From Agrocybe praecox (lineage: Eukaryota; Basidiomycota; Agaricomycetes; Agaricales; Agrocybaceae): a stretch of 64,000 nt of DNA. The position numbers were made by a program, and so were the translations under genes. The DNA is taken from NCBI GenBank assembly GCA_964017145.1, contig OZ024844.1:1240001-1304000 (forward strand). The letters are read 5' to 3'. The notes beneath the pieces were generated by a model that was not told the DNA's origin, searched no databases, and saw nothing but the letters and a program-made list of their open reading frames with translations. How positions within the stretch are numbered: position 1 is the first letter of the stretch; every line of letters begins with the position of its first letter. Positions 34,801 through 47,122 of the stretch are shown here, in pieces.

Positions 34801-35694
34801 ATCCTTTCCGGGACCGGTCTTATCAGCACAGTCAGAGTCTCCGGCGCTGAATGGTCGGAAGAAAAATTTAGGCTTGCATCTTTAGCCAGCCAGATTGGCG
34901 TGCGCACATTCACTGAATTTTCAAAGGTCATTACTATCCAGGGCAGATTTTCCGCTGACCGTAATCGGTATACACTCATGCAAGATGACATAGTTTGGGC
35001 TGGCGAAGACATCAATCGACTTTTCCTCATCGCGGATGAATGCAACTTGAAACCCAAATTTCTTCTCGCCCTCGCTCTGGGAATCCCTTGTTTGTCTAGC
35101 TCATGGCTGTACGACTCCGTAAACAAGGTGTGTTATTATTTTTCATCCCTTGTCTTTGCCGCTTTTCTTACATCGCGTTAAAGGATGAGGAAATGAAATG
35201 GACCGAATACTTGCTTCCTGCAGGATGGTCTGAATCCCTTAATGGGCATCCTTCACAACATATCAACTTCAGCTGGGGGGGAAATGTCTCTGAATTGCAC
35301 CAAATCAAGTCTAATCCTTTCCCTGCCAAACTCTTCACTGGAAAACATTTCCTTTGCGTCGGTGAAGGGATGGTCGATGACGGTAACAAGGTACGTTAAT
35401 TTTCATCTATGTTTGTCCGGAGGCTGACACCGCATTCAGATTATCGACCAGAAAACAATTCCCCAAGTGGTCTTAGCCATGGGTGCTAAAATTGTTGAGT
35501 GTGTCAAGAATCCTACATATGCCAGCCATGACTTTGCTCGGTACGATTACATCCTGATCAGGGATCAGAGCCTATTTTTCCATGAAGGCATGGCCACCAC
35601 TATCGTGGATTGGGCCTGGGTCAAGGAGTCCTTGATTTCTTCCCGTCTTGCGCCTTTACCCAACTTGGAATTAGAGCAATCTCAAGAAGCTTAA
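31893..35694 (+). CDS. DNA-damage checkpoint adaptor, RAD9/Crb2/53BP1-like
   Basis: Predicted adaptor that binds damaged chromatin and relays ATR/ATM kinase signals to the checkpoint kinases. Exon 1 (MDALDA) splices to SDLNETQATQRMDELLNYNP. The long disordered N-terminal two thirds carries many SQ/TQ sites (ETQATQ, DSQEED, ESTQPSTQPDD, EETQPS), the phosphorylation targets of Mec1/Tel1-type kinases. A Tudor domain follows: RVFALWNSDGHYYSGTIHF, then YVVHFDDSMTETVSVDDMRR and GDNVLFGKRSRPVKVVAVDN. Tandem BRCT repeats close the protein: FTEFSKVITIQG through LALALGIPCLSSSWLYDSVN, and AKIVECVKNPTYASHDFARY with VDWAWVKESLISSRLAP. The order Tudor-BRCT-BRCT is that of Crb2/Rad9/53BP1. The length is about 1,100 residues in six exons, with the stop at 35692-35694. 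It sits directly upstream of the chromodomain gene and RAD54, same strand. Confidence 0.85.
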
Positions 35695-36158
35695 TTCCTT
35701 CTTATAATGCGAAATATCTTGTATCTATAGTTCTATCTTGTTTCTTGTTCACGAGCCACCTCTCCGACTTTTCACACGTCTTTACTTTACATCTAGGAAT
35801 CATATACTAACATTAATATCTGCTTCACCTTATAAGTACATATGTACAAATTATTCATCTCAAATATAACGAATGCTTATCTGTCAGTGTATAGTCGATC
35901 ATAGATAACACGATAACTTGTATGATCAGTAACTCAAAAATATATTCCAAGTGTTCTCAGTATTTTGATTAATACATAGGGGCGCTCGTGGTGCAATGTT
36001 TCGCAGTTTACGTTTAGATTGAATGTTGTCCTGCAAGTGACATAGGTTTCCCACGCCGTCTTTCCCCGCGATTTGTTTACATCCATGCAGTGTTCCTTTA
36101 GATAGGTCACAACTTGCTTCCATTTCTCCTATATCTTCTACGGGATCGATCACTAAAA
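35695..36158. other. Intergenic region between RAD9-like and chromodomain genes
   Basis: About 460 bases, AT-rich, holding the RAD9-like 3' UTR and the chromodomain-gene promoter. No gene was seen. Confidence 0.5.
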
Positions 36159-38597
36159 ATGAGCGACAAGGAAGAGGAGTATGAAGTTGGTGAGGAAACA
36201 AGTGTCATGTTAAGAGCAAAATCTCAAGGCTACACTTTTCGACAGAGTCAATCGTGGAAGCGCGTGTTGAGGCAGCTTCACGGTCAAAGAAGGCGAAGTT
36301 GGTTTGGGTGAGTTCTCATAATGGCTGAGTGCGCCTCCGAGACCACTAATGTCGTGTTACGCAGAAATATCTTGTTAGAGTAAGTAGTCGTAACCCACAT
36401 TTTGAGAAAAATGTTGAACCGTTTTGCTTCGCTTCGTGTAGTGGAAGGGTTATGGACCCGATGATGACACGTATGTTGTTGCTTCTCCTTTCTAGCTCCA
36501 CTTTGAACTTGCGTAACTGGCAGGCTAGAACCAAATGAATCGTTCGCGGAATCTCAGCACATCGTTCGCAACTTCTGGGAACGCGCAGGCACAACGACCA
36601 ATGGAAGGGATCACAATGACTTGTCGTTATTCAAGGCCGGAGAGAAGTTTCGACCTGTTGGGCCTCCAAGTATGTCATAATGCTTCCGCGCGTTTTCCAT
36701 TGGTAACCGCGAATTTAATAGAACGACGGAAGCGCAAGTCGGAGGGAGAACAACCGACGCGTTCAACTCCTGGCGAAGAACCTGTTGGTCCCCCGCCGAA
36801 GTCACCTAAAACGATCTTAGAAAAACGACCAAGGCTCTCATCGGATGCTTCAGAAAAACAAGACAGACAGTCAAAACGTTTACGTTCTGTAAAATCTCAG
36901 GAAACGCTCGACTCCTCCGCCCTTTCCCATGGCCAACCACAACCAGAAGATAATCATACTAGGTCTAGCCCGCGCAGACTATCGGAAAAACCGTCGCACA
37001 AGGGTAATACTCGCAAGCAGAAGAAATGGCTCAAATCTCCCTCCCCGGAAGTTATCCCAGATTCAGACGAAGAAATGCAAGCACCAACGGATATCAGTGT
37101 AAATCACAGCCCTTCAATGTCTACTCGAAGTCAAAGAAAAGCAGAGTCTTCACGACAAGACAAGCCGGGTGATCAAATGGACCGCGATTCCGATTCAATA
37201 CAGCCTGCCGTTAAAGAACCTTTACATCATACACGTCTGCGAAATCCTCTTGTGAAGATGGTTGATTACCCAGAATCCGACAACCTAGGCACTGCCATTC
37301 CAACCAAAGCTCGAGCTCGAGCTCCAGTGAATGCCAGCCCATCTTCCAGTAGGGCCAAACGCGCAAAACCAGGACCTGGTCGTTCTTCTGGAGGGCTGAA
37401 AGAACCTGGTCATACGAGCTCCCTTCTCACTTTCGAAAAAGGTTCACTCAAAACGATCAAAGGAAAATATTCGAAGCCTAGTCAAAAGAAATCATCGCCC
37501 CTTCCTAGTGAGACTGTTGAAAAAATAAGTGAAACTGAGGCAGAGAACCAAGTCCCCCAAGTTCCGCCCTCCGGAGAAGAATTGTTACGACTGGCTGGCC
37601 TCAACAAGGATGCTGAAGATAATCTTTCTGATTTCCAAGAGGAAAGTGATGAATCCCCGCCAAACCAGACGGCTTTGCAGGCTACCTCCGGCGCATCCCC
37701 TCAAGAGGAAAAGATGCTTGAAATAAAGTATGTTCCTTCCTGCGTTGACTATTATAACAACAATTTGTGATATTTGATTCTAGGCCCATAAATAATAGAC
37801 TTACTCTTGCGAAAGAGAAACTTTTCCCCGCAAATAGTTCAGTAGTGCTCGATGAGTCGACGAGTGCCCAACAAGTTCCATGGACAAGACCTACGATCTT
37901 TGGTCCACTGTACGTTCACAGATGTTTTTGTATTTATCTATAACAATCGAATCTAACATCTTTTCATACAGTGGGTTTGGGTCGAATTTGACTGCGAGTT
38001 ATGCTCAGTAAGCTTGTTTTGCATCTTTTCATTATAGTCTTCTGATCATTTGGCTCATAGATCTCAATCCCATCAACTTTCCTTGACCCTGGATACATCT
38101 CTCTCAATCCCACTTCTACTGACTCAATCTGATTCGCATAGGCATCTTGATCAATTTGGAAATAACGAAACTCCTGGAAAGTTCTATAAGACAGAAGCAG
38201 CGTTGACCCTTATTGGAAATGTTCGCGCTACTGGCGTTTCTGCAGTCGTCGATGTTGCTGAGGGCGCTTCAGGCGATCAAAAAACTCATTTTTTGCGCTT
38301 TGCATCTCGCCTTGAAGCTGGTGATCTTGTGAGTGGTGACATGCTCTACTAGACTACTCTTATCGCTAACAATACCGTCAGTATGTGGCCGTGTCCGGCA
38401 CACATGTCCTTATGTTTTGTTCCAGCAACAATACTCTCCTCTACCAAAAATTGAGCATTTCACCTCACTTTTCCAATGAATCCTCCAAAGTCCTTGTGTC
38501 CAAAGTAGAGATTCAGAATTTCTCCGGCTACGCTGATGCAACGGTCAACGCTGATGACACACGGTGGAATGATTTTATCGCAGCTACAACTTGTTAA
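36159..38597 (+). CDS. Chromodomain protein, otherwise uncharacterised
   Basis: Nuclear protein with an N-terminal chromodomain assembled over five small exons: MSDKEEEYEVE, SIVEARVEAASRSKKAKLVW, KYLVRWKGYGPDDD, then TLEPNESFAESQHIVRNFWE. The Tyr of EYEVE and the W and Y of RWKGY, which form the methyl-lysine cage, are kept. The usual Trp of the DDTWEP turn reads Leu. After NDLSLFKAGEKFRPVGPP comes a long basic, Ser/Pro-rich linker (KKWLKSPSPEVIPDSDEEMQ) with several nuclear-localisation-like clusters. The C-terminal 250 residues (TEAALTLIGNVRATGVSAVV, LEAGDLYVAVSGTHVLMFCS) look folded but match nothing I know. About 640 residues, at least eight introns, stop at 38595-38597. It may read H3K9 or H3K27 methylation; that is inference. 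Confidence 0.78.
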
Positions 38598-38932
38598 ATG
38601 TCTCGCTCACTCTTTGCCTGGTGGAATCCTAGTACGATATCTTGCCCTGTAGGTTTCCTCGCTTTATAGTTACACGATATAATAAATGCTCTAAATTGAT
38701 TAGTATAGTAATAAAAATTGGGATGTTTCTTGGTAATGACGACTCGGATAAACCTGTAGGAACTCACCATAGGATGACCTCATATAAACGCGCACCATGT
38801 GACTTGCTTCACGTCGCGTCGCGTGTACAAATTTGTTTGGCCACCACCGCGACAGGCTCTGCGGTGCCGGCACTGACTTGTCTCCGTAATCATTAGCTTT
38901 TCTTCTACCCATTTTGCTGAGCCACTTTAGAT
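38598..38932. other. Intergenic region upstream of RAD54
   Basis: About 335 bases between two same-strand genes. The final bases (ccactttag immediately before ATATG) could be a 5' UTR intron acceptor. No gene was seen. Confidence 0.45.
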
Positions 38933-41900
38933 ATGCTTCGTCGAGTACCAACGACAGCAGATGGCAAAATCGTTGACCGACTCCAAGATAGCACGCGTAT
39001 TAATCGCCCATTCAAGCCACCAACGCTAGTGAATGCCAGACAACCTCAGCCACAAAGGAAGCGAAAGCGGGTTTCTTACAAGGAGGCGGAAGTTGATGGG
39101 TCAGACTCGGAAGCAGAGAAATCCAAAAAGAAACAGAAGAAATCGATGGACAAGGACGGTGTATACCATAATGAAGAGGAGTTATTAGCGGCCATCCCAA
39201 AATACCCAGTTTATGCAGTCAAACCGTTCCATGAAGTTGGATCTAGAAGATTCTCTCTTCCATCCATGAAGACCAAGGACGGGAAGGATGTTGCTCTACT
39301 ACCAACCCATGTATCTCTAGGAGTACGTCCCCAAGCAAAACTCATCCCTCGACCTTTACATGACCCAATGGAAGATCATGCCATCGTTCTATATGACCCT
39401 ACGATTGATAACCGTGAGACAGACGAAGAAAGGAAGGAAAGGGAGAAAGAGGAAACCAAATTGCGGGAGGCTAAGGAGGCGCAAGAAAAAATGGCTGGCT
39501 TATACAATCCTCACAAGAGCCTGAAATCTCTGCTTGGGGAAGGGGGAAATAAAGTCAAGATCAGCAAAGTCCCTGTTGTCATTGACCCACGCCTCTCAAA
39601 GGTCCTGCGCCCTCACCAAGTGGAAGGTGTAAAGGTATATTCATCTTTAAATTCTTACTTATTGACAACTCCCTCATCCCATTTAGTTTCTGTACAGATG
39701 TACGACGGGAATGGTCGTCGAGAATCAATATGGCTGTATTATGGCTGATGAAATGGGTCTTGGGAAAACTTTACAATGCATAGCTCTGATGTGGACTCTA
39801 CTGAAGCAATCTCCCGGCGCTGGAAAACCTACCATTGAGAAGTGTATCATCGCTTGTCCGTCAAGCTTGGTGAAAAACTGGGCAAACGAACTGAGTCAGT
39901 AAATGGAATTGTGCATATGTGTTCCTGCTCTTATATGTCGTCGTAGTCAAATGGCTAGGACCAGATGCTATAACTCCACTAGCTGTTGACGGCAAAGGAA
40001 CAAAGGCGAATCTCCTGGAAGCAGTTGCCCGATGGGTGGCTGCAAGAGGTCGTAATGTTACTCAACCAGGTATTTTCATGAGCATGCTATAACAATTTAA
40101 GACTCATTAATGTTTTAGTGATGATTGTCTCATATGAAACCCTCCGAACGCTGACCGCATACCTTACAAATTGCGAAATTGGGCTACTGCTATGTGATGA
40201 AGGTCATCGCTTAAAAAATTCAGGTATGTTCTAAAAAAACATAGCTCAAAGTCAGTATTGACGAAGATGGTATCTGCAGACTCTCAGACTTTCCAGGCAC
40301 TGCATGGCCTGAAGGTGTCGAGGAGAGTCATATTGACAGGCACACCCATCCAAGTTAGTTCTTATGTGCGTCTCTTCTATACTGACGTTGAACGATTGCC
40401 TTTACAGAATGACCTCTCCGAGTACTTCTCGTTATTGAACTTTGCAAACCCTAATTTCCTTGGATCCAAGAATGACTTCAGGAAGAACTTTGAGCATGCA
40501 ATTATCCGTGGTAGAGATTCTTTGGCCAATGATGATACCAAGGAAAAATCAGAGAAGAAGTTGAAGGAGCTTGGTGCACTAGTCACCAAGTTTATTATCC
40601 GGAGAACGAATGACCTGTTATCCAAATACCGTGAGTCTATCTTGATCCATCGTAGGAAATATGCGACTTAGGGAAATTTTCAGTGCCGGTCAAGTATGAA
40701 CAGGTTGTTTTCTGTGGACTGTCAGAATTCCAGCTGGCACTGTACCATTTGTTTATTACGTCTCCTGAAATCAAAGCCCTTCTTCGTGGTCAAAACTCAC
40801 AACCATTGAAAGCTATAAACATATTAAAGAAGCTCTGCAACCATCCTGAACTTCTCAATCTTCCGGAGGATCTCGCTGGCAGTGAACATCTTATCCCGGA
40901 AGGTTTCAACGGAGCCGGAGCGAGTGCCAGGGACAGAGGTCGTAATCAGTCGGTGCGGTGCGATTGGGGTGGCAAGTTCTTAGTTTTGGAACGGTAAATT
41001 TACTATGCGCTGGCTGAAGTCACTGCTGAGTATGTCTTCACTAGATTTCTGCATCAAATCCATACGCAAACGACCGACAAGATTGTTTTGATCAGCAATT
41101 ATACGCAAACCCTCGACCTGTTTGAAAAACTTTGCAGGAACAAAAAGTAGTTTACCCAAACCATAAGACGTGTCCGCCCACTCATATTTGTTTATAGATA
41201 CGGGTTCTTTAGGCTGGATGGAACAATGACCATCCCTAAACGACAAAAGCTAGTTGATCAATTCAACGACCCGAACGGAAAGGAGTTTATATTCCTACTG
41301 AGTAGCAAAGCTGGAGGATGTGGTATCAATCTCATTGGTGCCAATCGTCTCATTCTTTTCGATCCAGGTAACGTTATTATTCCAAACTTAGGTTGTATAT
41401 TATTGAACAATTGCATCAGATTGGAATCCAGCAGCTGATCAGCAAGCGCTCGCTCGTGTATGGAGAGATGGACAAAAGAAAGAATGTACGCGCTCGAAGT
41501 GCTTGTATTCTTCGCGCTGGCTTACCTTATCTGCAGGCTTTGTATATCGGTTCATTTCTACCGGCACAATCGAAGAAAAGATTTTCCAGAGGCAAGCAAA
41601 TAAGCAAGCCCTTTCTTCGGCCGTTGTTGATGAGAAGGAGGATGCGGAACGACATTTCTCTATCGATGCCCTGCGTCAACTTTTCACGTTCAACGAGAAG
41701 ACACTGTGTGATACGCATGATACATTCAAATGCAAAAGGTGTAAGGATGGCAAACAAGTAACCAAATCGCCTGCGCTGTTATACGGCGACGCCAGCACGT
41801 AAGTTTAACCTTCCCTGGCGAGGGAAATGAAAGGCTCACAACTCTCTTCAGGTGGAATCACTTTACCAACGAAGAACTAAAGAACAATCATGATGACCTT

Positions 41901-41960
41901 CTTCGTGCTGAAGTTGGATTACCTGAAATTTCCTTCGTGTTCCAATATATCAGCCACTAA
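38933..41960 (+). CDS. RAD54: RAD54 homologous-recombination translocase
   Basis: SNF2-family dsDNA translocase that stimulates RAD51 strand exchange and branch migration. The N-terminus [19 protein letters not shown] leads to the RAD54-specific [20 protein letters not shown], then [20 protein letters not shown]. Helicase motifs are in order: [20 protein letters not shown] (I), [13 protein letters not shown] (Ia), [12 protein letters not shown] (II, DEGH), [15 protein letters not shown] (III), [32 protein letters not shown] (V), and [20 protein letters not shown] (VI). The C-terminus ends [17 protein letters not shown] and FVFQYISH, as in yeast and human RAD54. The stop is at 41958-41960; the length is about 810 residues with around ten introns. 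The gene is third in a same-strand row after the RAD9-like and chromodomain genes. Confidence 0.95.
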
Positions 41961-42111
41961 AACATACCATTCCCCATTCCTACAAGTTCATATTGTTTTT
42001 CTGATTATTTGGGACTGATGATACCACGTTTGTTTTGTACGATTATACGCCTTTTATTACATGGATCCAACCGTTGCTACACTTGTAAATATAATACATT
42101 CATTGAAATTA

Positions 42112-43322
42112 TCATTGTACAACATCGTCCCAGTTGCCCCATTCCCCTCCCACTCGACGGACGGTGATCTTCTCGCCAGCTATGCCAAAGTACTGTGCGT
42201 TATACCATGATTTTATCTCCTCTTCACTGAAGGGTCCGAAGGTTTCTGTTGTTTGCCCTGCTTCCGGTGAACTCCACTTGTACTCGTATTTCACATCGGC
42301 GGATGGAGGCTCCCAAGAATCATTGACGCTGCCTGATGAGCGCACACTTCGCACTAATTCTTCGTACGTCTTGGAATAGATATCTGTTTCACCGAGAGAC
42401 ATAATGTTGGATGCCAGATGGGTGATACTTTCGATATCTGTAGGAGCTTTTGTTTCTGCTTTGTCCACCTGCATATCATTGTTCTGCTTGGATCTATAAC
42501 GTACATGAGTATGGTTTCTAAATGAAAAAATCTGGATACTCACTTTTTCGAGCCTTGGCTCTTCTTGGCCTTAGAACCGAGTCGCTGAAGGGCTTCCAAT
42601 ATCGTTTCACCCTTCTTTAGATATGGCAATAATTGTTTCTCTAATGCAGGTTTCCCTCCACTCTCCTCAATCTCCCTTTCTTCCGCTAACATACGTTCCT
42701 TTTGTTTCTTTTCTTGTTCTTTCTTTCTTCTTCTAGCGAGCTTGATTTCCTTTTCATCCAGGCCTTCCATCCAACGATCATGAACACCATGAGGATCAAA
42801 TGTTCGAACATAACTTCCGTCTTCTGTGAATTTCCCCTCTTCCATTTCGTCTCGCATGTTGAACGATGATAGTTCATAGCCCATTCCAGCCTTCTTCCGT
42901 CTTTCGGCATCGTCTTCATCCTCTGGTTCATCCTCGCCCGATAGATCCTCAGACCCCGATTCATTTCCAAATTCTTGACCCTCAATATCGGCTAGACGCA
43001 TATATTTCTCCTCCTTTTTGACCCCAGTATCCTCCTTTTCTGCGGGTTCTGAAGCGAACATATCATCGATTTCCTCGTCCTCTTCACCTTTCTTCCTACT
43101 TTGAACTACGCCTTCACCATCATCTGTCGAGTCGGAATCATATCCTTCTGTCTTGACCTTTCCTTTTCGCGATGGCCCTTCAAGAGCAGAATCGACCTGT
43201 TCGGCAAAGTCGGTGGGATCCTCTGATGGGTCCACAAAACGCGTCTTCTTTGTCTGATGTCTTGTGGATGTCGACGGTTCAGTACTTAGAGTAGCACTGC
43301 GTTTCTTTCCTGCTGAAGACAT
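42112..43322 (-). CDS. LIN1: LIN1/CD2BP2-like GYF-domain spliceosomal protein
   Basis: U5 snRNP-associated assembly factor. The N-terminal half is acidic and charged (KKTRFVDPSEDPTDFAEQVD; SGSEDLSGEDEPEDEDDAER). It contains GYELSSFNMRDEMEEGKFTE and DGSYVRTFDPHGVHDRWMEG, the conserved CD2BP2/Lin1 block, then a Lys/Glu coiled coil. After one intron (about 42489-42540) the second exon ends in the GYF domain: VKYEYKWSSPEAGQTTETFG, PFSEEEIKSWYNAQYFG, and EWGNWDDVVQ. The stop is at 42112-42114. The length is about 370 residues, normal for the family. It is convergent with RAD54 (stops about 150 bases apart) and divergent from the PQ-loop gene, with 217 bases between start codons. Confidence 0.9.
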
Positions 43323-43539
43323 GGCTAGTGGTAGATGATGGAATGAGTGATGGATGTACCATTGCAGTCCGAAGTCACCTGTAGGATATTTACGTCTGTT
43401 TGAAAATTCAAGTCAAGTAGAGCGCAGCAGTGCTGGGAGTCGCTTTATAGCCGGGCCGTGTAATTGATTGCCAGAAAAGGGTTAGTAGCCGCCTCTTCCA
43501 CCAACCTTCACCACCTACTCGGTCCCTCACCACCCCAGA

Positions 43540-45439
43540 ATGCTGGAGGCCCTATCCGCCAGCGATGTCCTGGGATATGCCTCAATAGCCTCCTGGTTGG
43601 GTGCTCAGTTTCCGTATGTATATCTCGCCTTCTCGTGATCTTTCCTTCTCAGGCCATTCCTTTCGTAGACAGGTAATCGAAAACATCAGAAGGCAGTCAT
43701 GTGAAGGCCTGGCTTTGCCGTTTCTCGCCAACTGGCTGTTGGGTAACTACTACATATTATGGATGACGTACTCGTTGTCTCATTCTACTTATCCTAAGGC
43801 GACATCTCCAACTTGGTTGGGTGTATTTTAACGCATCAGCTTCCTTTCCAGGCAGGTCTTAACTATGACAAAATATACAAAAGGCTAATTTCTTCACAGA
43901 CATGGCTAGCAGTGTATTTCGTATGTGTGGACTGTATGCTGGTTGCCCAGTACATATATTACTACAAGCCGCCAAAAGGTCCTTCATCCGTCCTTGGTCA
44001 TATCCGTTCAGCGACAACTCCAGTCGGAACCCGTCGAATGTCCATCGATAGGGGTGCGTCGCGATACCGTGCTCTATCGATGGTCGCTTCCAATGTTGCA
44101 AATGCAGCGGCTTTAGCTGCCCAGCAAGACGAACAAGCTGAGAACCGTAAGTCAGCTTCAGTCTATCCATCCCGTTCAGGACGGCGACATGCACTTGAGC
44201 GATCAAATAGCCTCGCTCCACATAATAGAGAGTACGAAGAAGACTTTCACGAAGAAGACTTGCCGACAGCAATGTTCGATAGCTTCCGCTCAGAGGGTGC
44301 GAGAGAGAGCGCGTCCAAACAAGTTTCTTGGAACATAGAACGCCATAGAAATAGAGCCTCTAGTGTTGGTCGACATATGCGTCCAACAACACCGGGAACA
44401 CTCCATGGATCCAATGAACAATCAGAAACGGCAATGACAGACTCTATGCACCATGAAATTATATCGCCTCGGGCAGGTTCAACTGACTCGACCAATATCC
44501 GGACCTCGCGAGCGTCCCGTAAAGGATCGACCATGGTATTTCTTGGAACATGGGCACTCTTTGGGATTGGAACTTTGGCCAGGGGAAGAAGCGCGTATTC
44601 ATCGTCAAGTATGACCGACATCGGACGAGTCCTCTCCTCACATACCTACGTTACTCCAAGCAATATTCCAGTTGCATATACGGGTGACATGATGCATGCA
44701 CGAGAATCTCGAGATAGGGAATCCTACGAAATCGACGTTGTATTACCACATTCACAGACTAATGACCACCCTGAACATGACCCGGACGACGATCATCCTG
44801 ACGAACCCTCCTCTGAACAAGTTATCGGACGTATTTTTGCCTGGCTATGCACGACATTATATCTCACTTCGAGGCTGCCCCAAATTTGGAAGAACGTATG
44901 TCTTATATCCAATTCAATCCAATGTGTTTATTGACAACCTGTCCGGTAGTATGCTCGAAAATCTGTCGAGGTGAGACTATTTGACGCAGTCTTAAGAACA
45001 ATTGTATTAACCGTCACTAACCTCACAGGGTCTGTCTATGTATTTATTTGTATTCGCCTTTCTGGGCAACGTTTTCTATGTGTCTTCTATTCTCGTATCA
45101 CCCAAACGATTCCTTCCACCCCCAGAAGCCTCTAAGTATATCAAGGAAAGCATACCGTAAGCAGCCACGCTATGTTCCCTGTTAGATGGTCTTTCTAATA
45201 TTTCCTACGACAGATACCTTTTGGGAAGTGGAGGGACACTGTTATTTGATATCACAATTGTTGGACAATCATTCTGCTATCGACCCAGACACCGAAAACA
45301 CACATCCATGTCGCACAATCGAATCCTAGATGAAGAAGAAGCGGGCCTACTTTCCGGTGATATTTCAGCGCACCCTTCAGGATCGGATTCTGCTGTTCTC
45401 AATCGAGGGCGCACTTCTCGGACACGTAGTGTAGAATAG
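43540..45439 (+). CDS. PQ-loop vacuolar/lysosomal amino-acid transporter (YPQ/SLC66A1-like)
   Basis: Seven-helix PQ-loop protein, predicted to export basic amino acids across the vacuole membrane. Exon 1 (MLEALSASDVLGYASIASWL, then GAQFP) splices to PQVIENIRRQSCEGLALPFL, then ANWLLGDATNLVGCILTHQL: the first PQ loop with its PQ pair. FVCVDCMLVAQYIYYYKPPK ends the N-terminal repeat. The second PQ loop is YLTSRLPQIWKN, then RKSVEGLSMYLFVFAFLGNV. Between them lies a loop of about 250 residues rich in Ser, Arg and acidic residues, much longer than in animal SLC66A1. The C-terminus is a cytoplasmic tail with an acidic LDEEEAGLLSG stretch that could act as a sorting signal. The stop is at 45437-45439; about 500 residues, six or seven introns. 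Confidence 0.88.
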
Positions 45440-45712
45440 GACAGATAACATGATACTACTAGAACAGGAAACCCCGCTATCGTACTATATTGCTAATTAA
45501 TTGCTGTGAACTAGAGGTGCCCTCAGAAAATGTACATAAATTTCCTTCGCATGTGATCAAAAGCGTGAGCATGACGAGCAGAAATTGCGCAGTGACGAAA
45601 GCTTTGATCGCGGCTTGAGGATGGACCACCACTTGACCGGCTGCCAAATATCCCATTAAGCAGCGCATTGCTTGCCTTCAGCTACAACTCCCCTGTCGCC
45701 TTCTTGTAAAAA

Positions 45713-46986
45713 ATGCCCAGCTCTGGCCCTAGCACAACGACGAATCCAACGCCATATCAATTGGTACGGAATTTCTTTTGTACTGCTTCGCAAGGAGCTG
45801 AATGGTTCTAACTCTCTAGCGTTCGTTAGTGCTCGACTACCTTACTCATAGCTGTTACACCAACACTGCCCGAGCTTTCAACAAAGAAAGCACGATTCGG
45901 CATCTCGACGCGGATGGAGATGAGATCATCATCGAGCATGTGCGACCAGGTGTCCGCGAACTGCCCGTAGCTGGTCAACGAATTCGTAAGGACCCTGAGG
46001 AGCGATTCGAGGCTCTTATGAAGCAAGTAGAACTTCGTCGACGTGAGTCATTTGTTCGATACTACTCTTATACACTGTTCTGCTCGAGTGTGTACTCTCA
46101 GTAACCTATACTGATGTTTCTGCTCTTTACAGAAATTCGAACAGAGATTCTGTGCGGACGCGTTGACAGCGCGATATCGCTTCTTAACCAACACTTCCCC
46201 GCAGTTTTGTCCGAAGCTGATGCTATTGAAAGATTGCCCAGTGATGACCCTCGCCCACCGACGAATAATATAGAATACGTCTCTTCTACGTCTACGGAAC
46301 CCGCACATCTTCTCCTAAATCTTCGCATCCTCGCCTTCAGCGAGGCATGTCGGACCGTTCCGTTAGAATATCCACCTAAGCCAATAGACCCTATGGCTAT
46401 GGATACGGATACAGACGACACCCCTATTATGGTGGCTCCAGATCCTATGGCGCTGTTGGCAAAAGCCCAGAAACTGCATGCATTCATTAATGCATTGCCA
46501 AATCCTATGGATCGAGCAACCTACTCGAAGGAGCTAGAAAATGTTGCAGGGTTGTTGGCGTACAAAGTACCTGAACAAAGCTCCACGGCGAAGTACCTTA
46601 CTCTCGAGAGAAGGGAGGCTGTTGCAGACCAAATCAACCGGGCTATCTTAGGTGTGTCCTTCTTCCGCTTGAATTTTATTTACGTGCTGGCGATTTACTG
46701 ATGCTCTGAATAATGTTTTTTTAGAAAGGACAAACCGACCTCTAGTGTCAACAGTAGAATTGCTGACTCGTTATACACACCTTCTATGGGAAGCTGCAAA
46801 CCAGCAGCGGGTGAAAGCGCGGCCCAGTACCCAGGTTTTACCTCCTAGAACTATCAAAACACTGCCGTCAGCTGAAAATGAGGCCGAGGTAGGAAGTCGT
46901 TTTTAATGATTTATGTTTAAATGTTAATTCAATTTCAGGTTGTCCCCATGTTCGATTTACACACATTCCTAGAGACAAAACCATAG
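45713..46986 (+). CDS. LisH/CTLH/CRA protein (RanBPM/GID-complex type)
   Basis: Predicted scaffold subunit of the CTLH/GID E3 ligase or a RanBPM-like protein without the SPRY domain. The order is LisH (RSLVLDYLTHSCYTNTARAF), a linker, CTLH (LMKQVELRRQIRTEILCGRV, then DSAISLLNQHFPAVL), and CRA (LLLNLRILAFSEACR; LENVAGLLAYKVPEQSSTAK; REAVADQINRAIL). The start is MPSSGPSTTTNPTPYQL, spliced (gtacgg...) to the LisH helix. The C-terminus is VVPMFDLHTFLETKP, with the stop at 46984-46986. About 335 residues over five or six exons. Its size is between Gid8 and RanBPM. The CRA segment reads more like RanBPM, so I leave the symbol blank. Confidence 0.85.
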
Positions 46987-47122
46987 AACTTTTTGGCCTA
47001 TATTGAATATTGTTCAAATAGTCCAGCCATATCCGTTTGTAGCTTATCTTGTAAAATCCCTTCACATTTAGTCACCTGTAATTCTACATAGTACATTTTT
47101 GCCGCTTTTTTTTCTTCCACTT

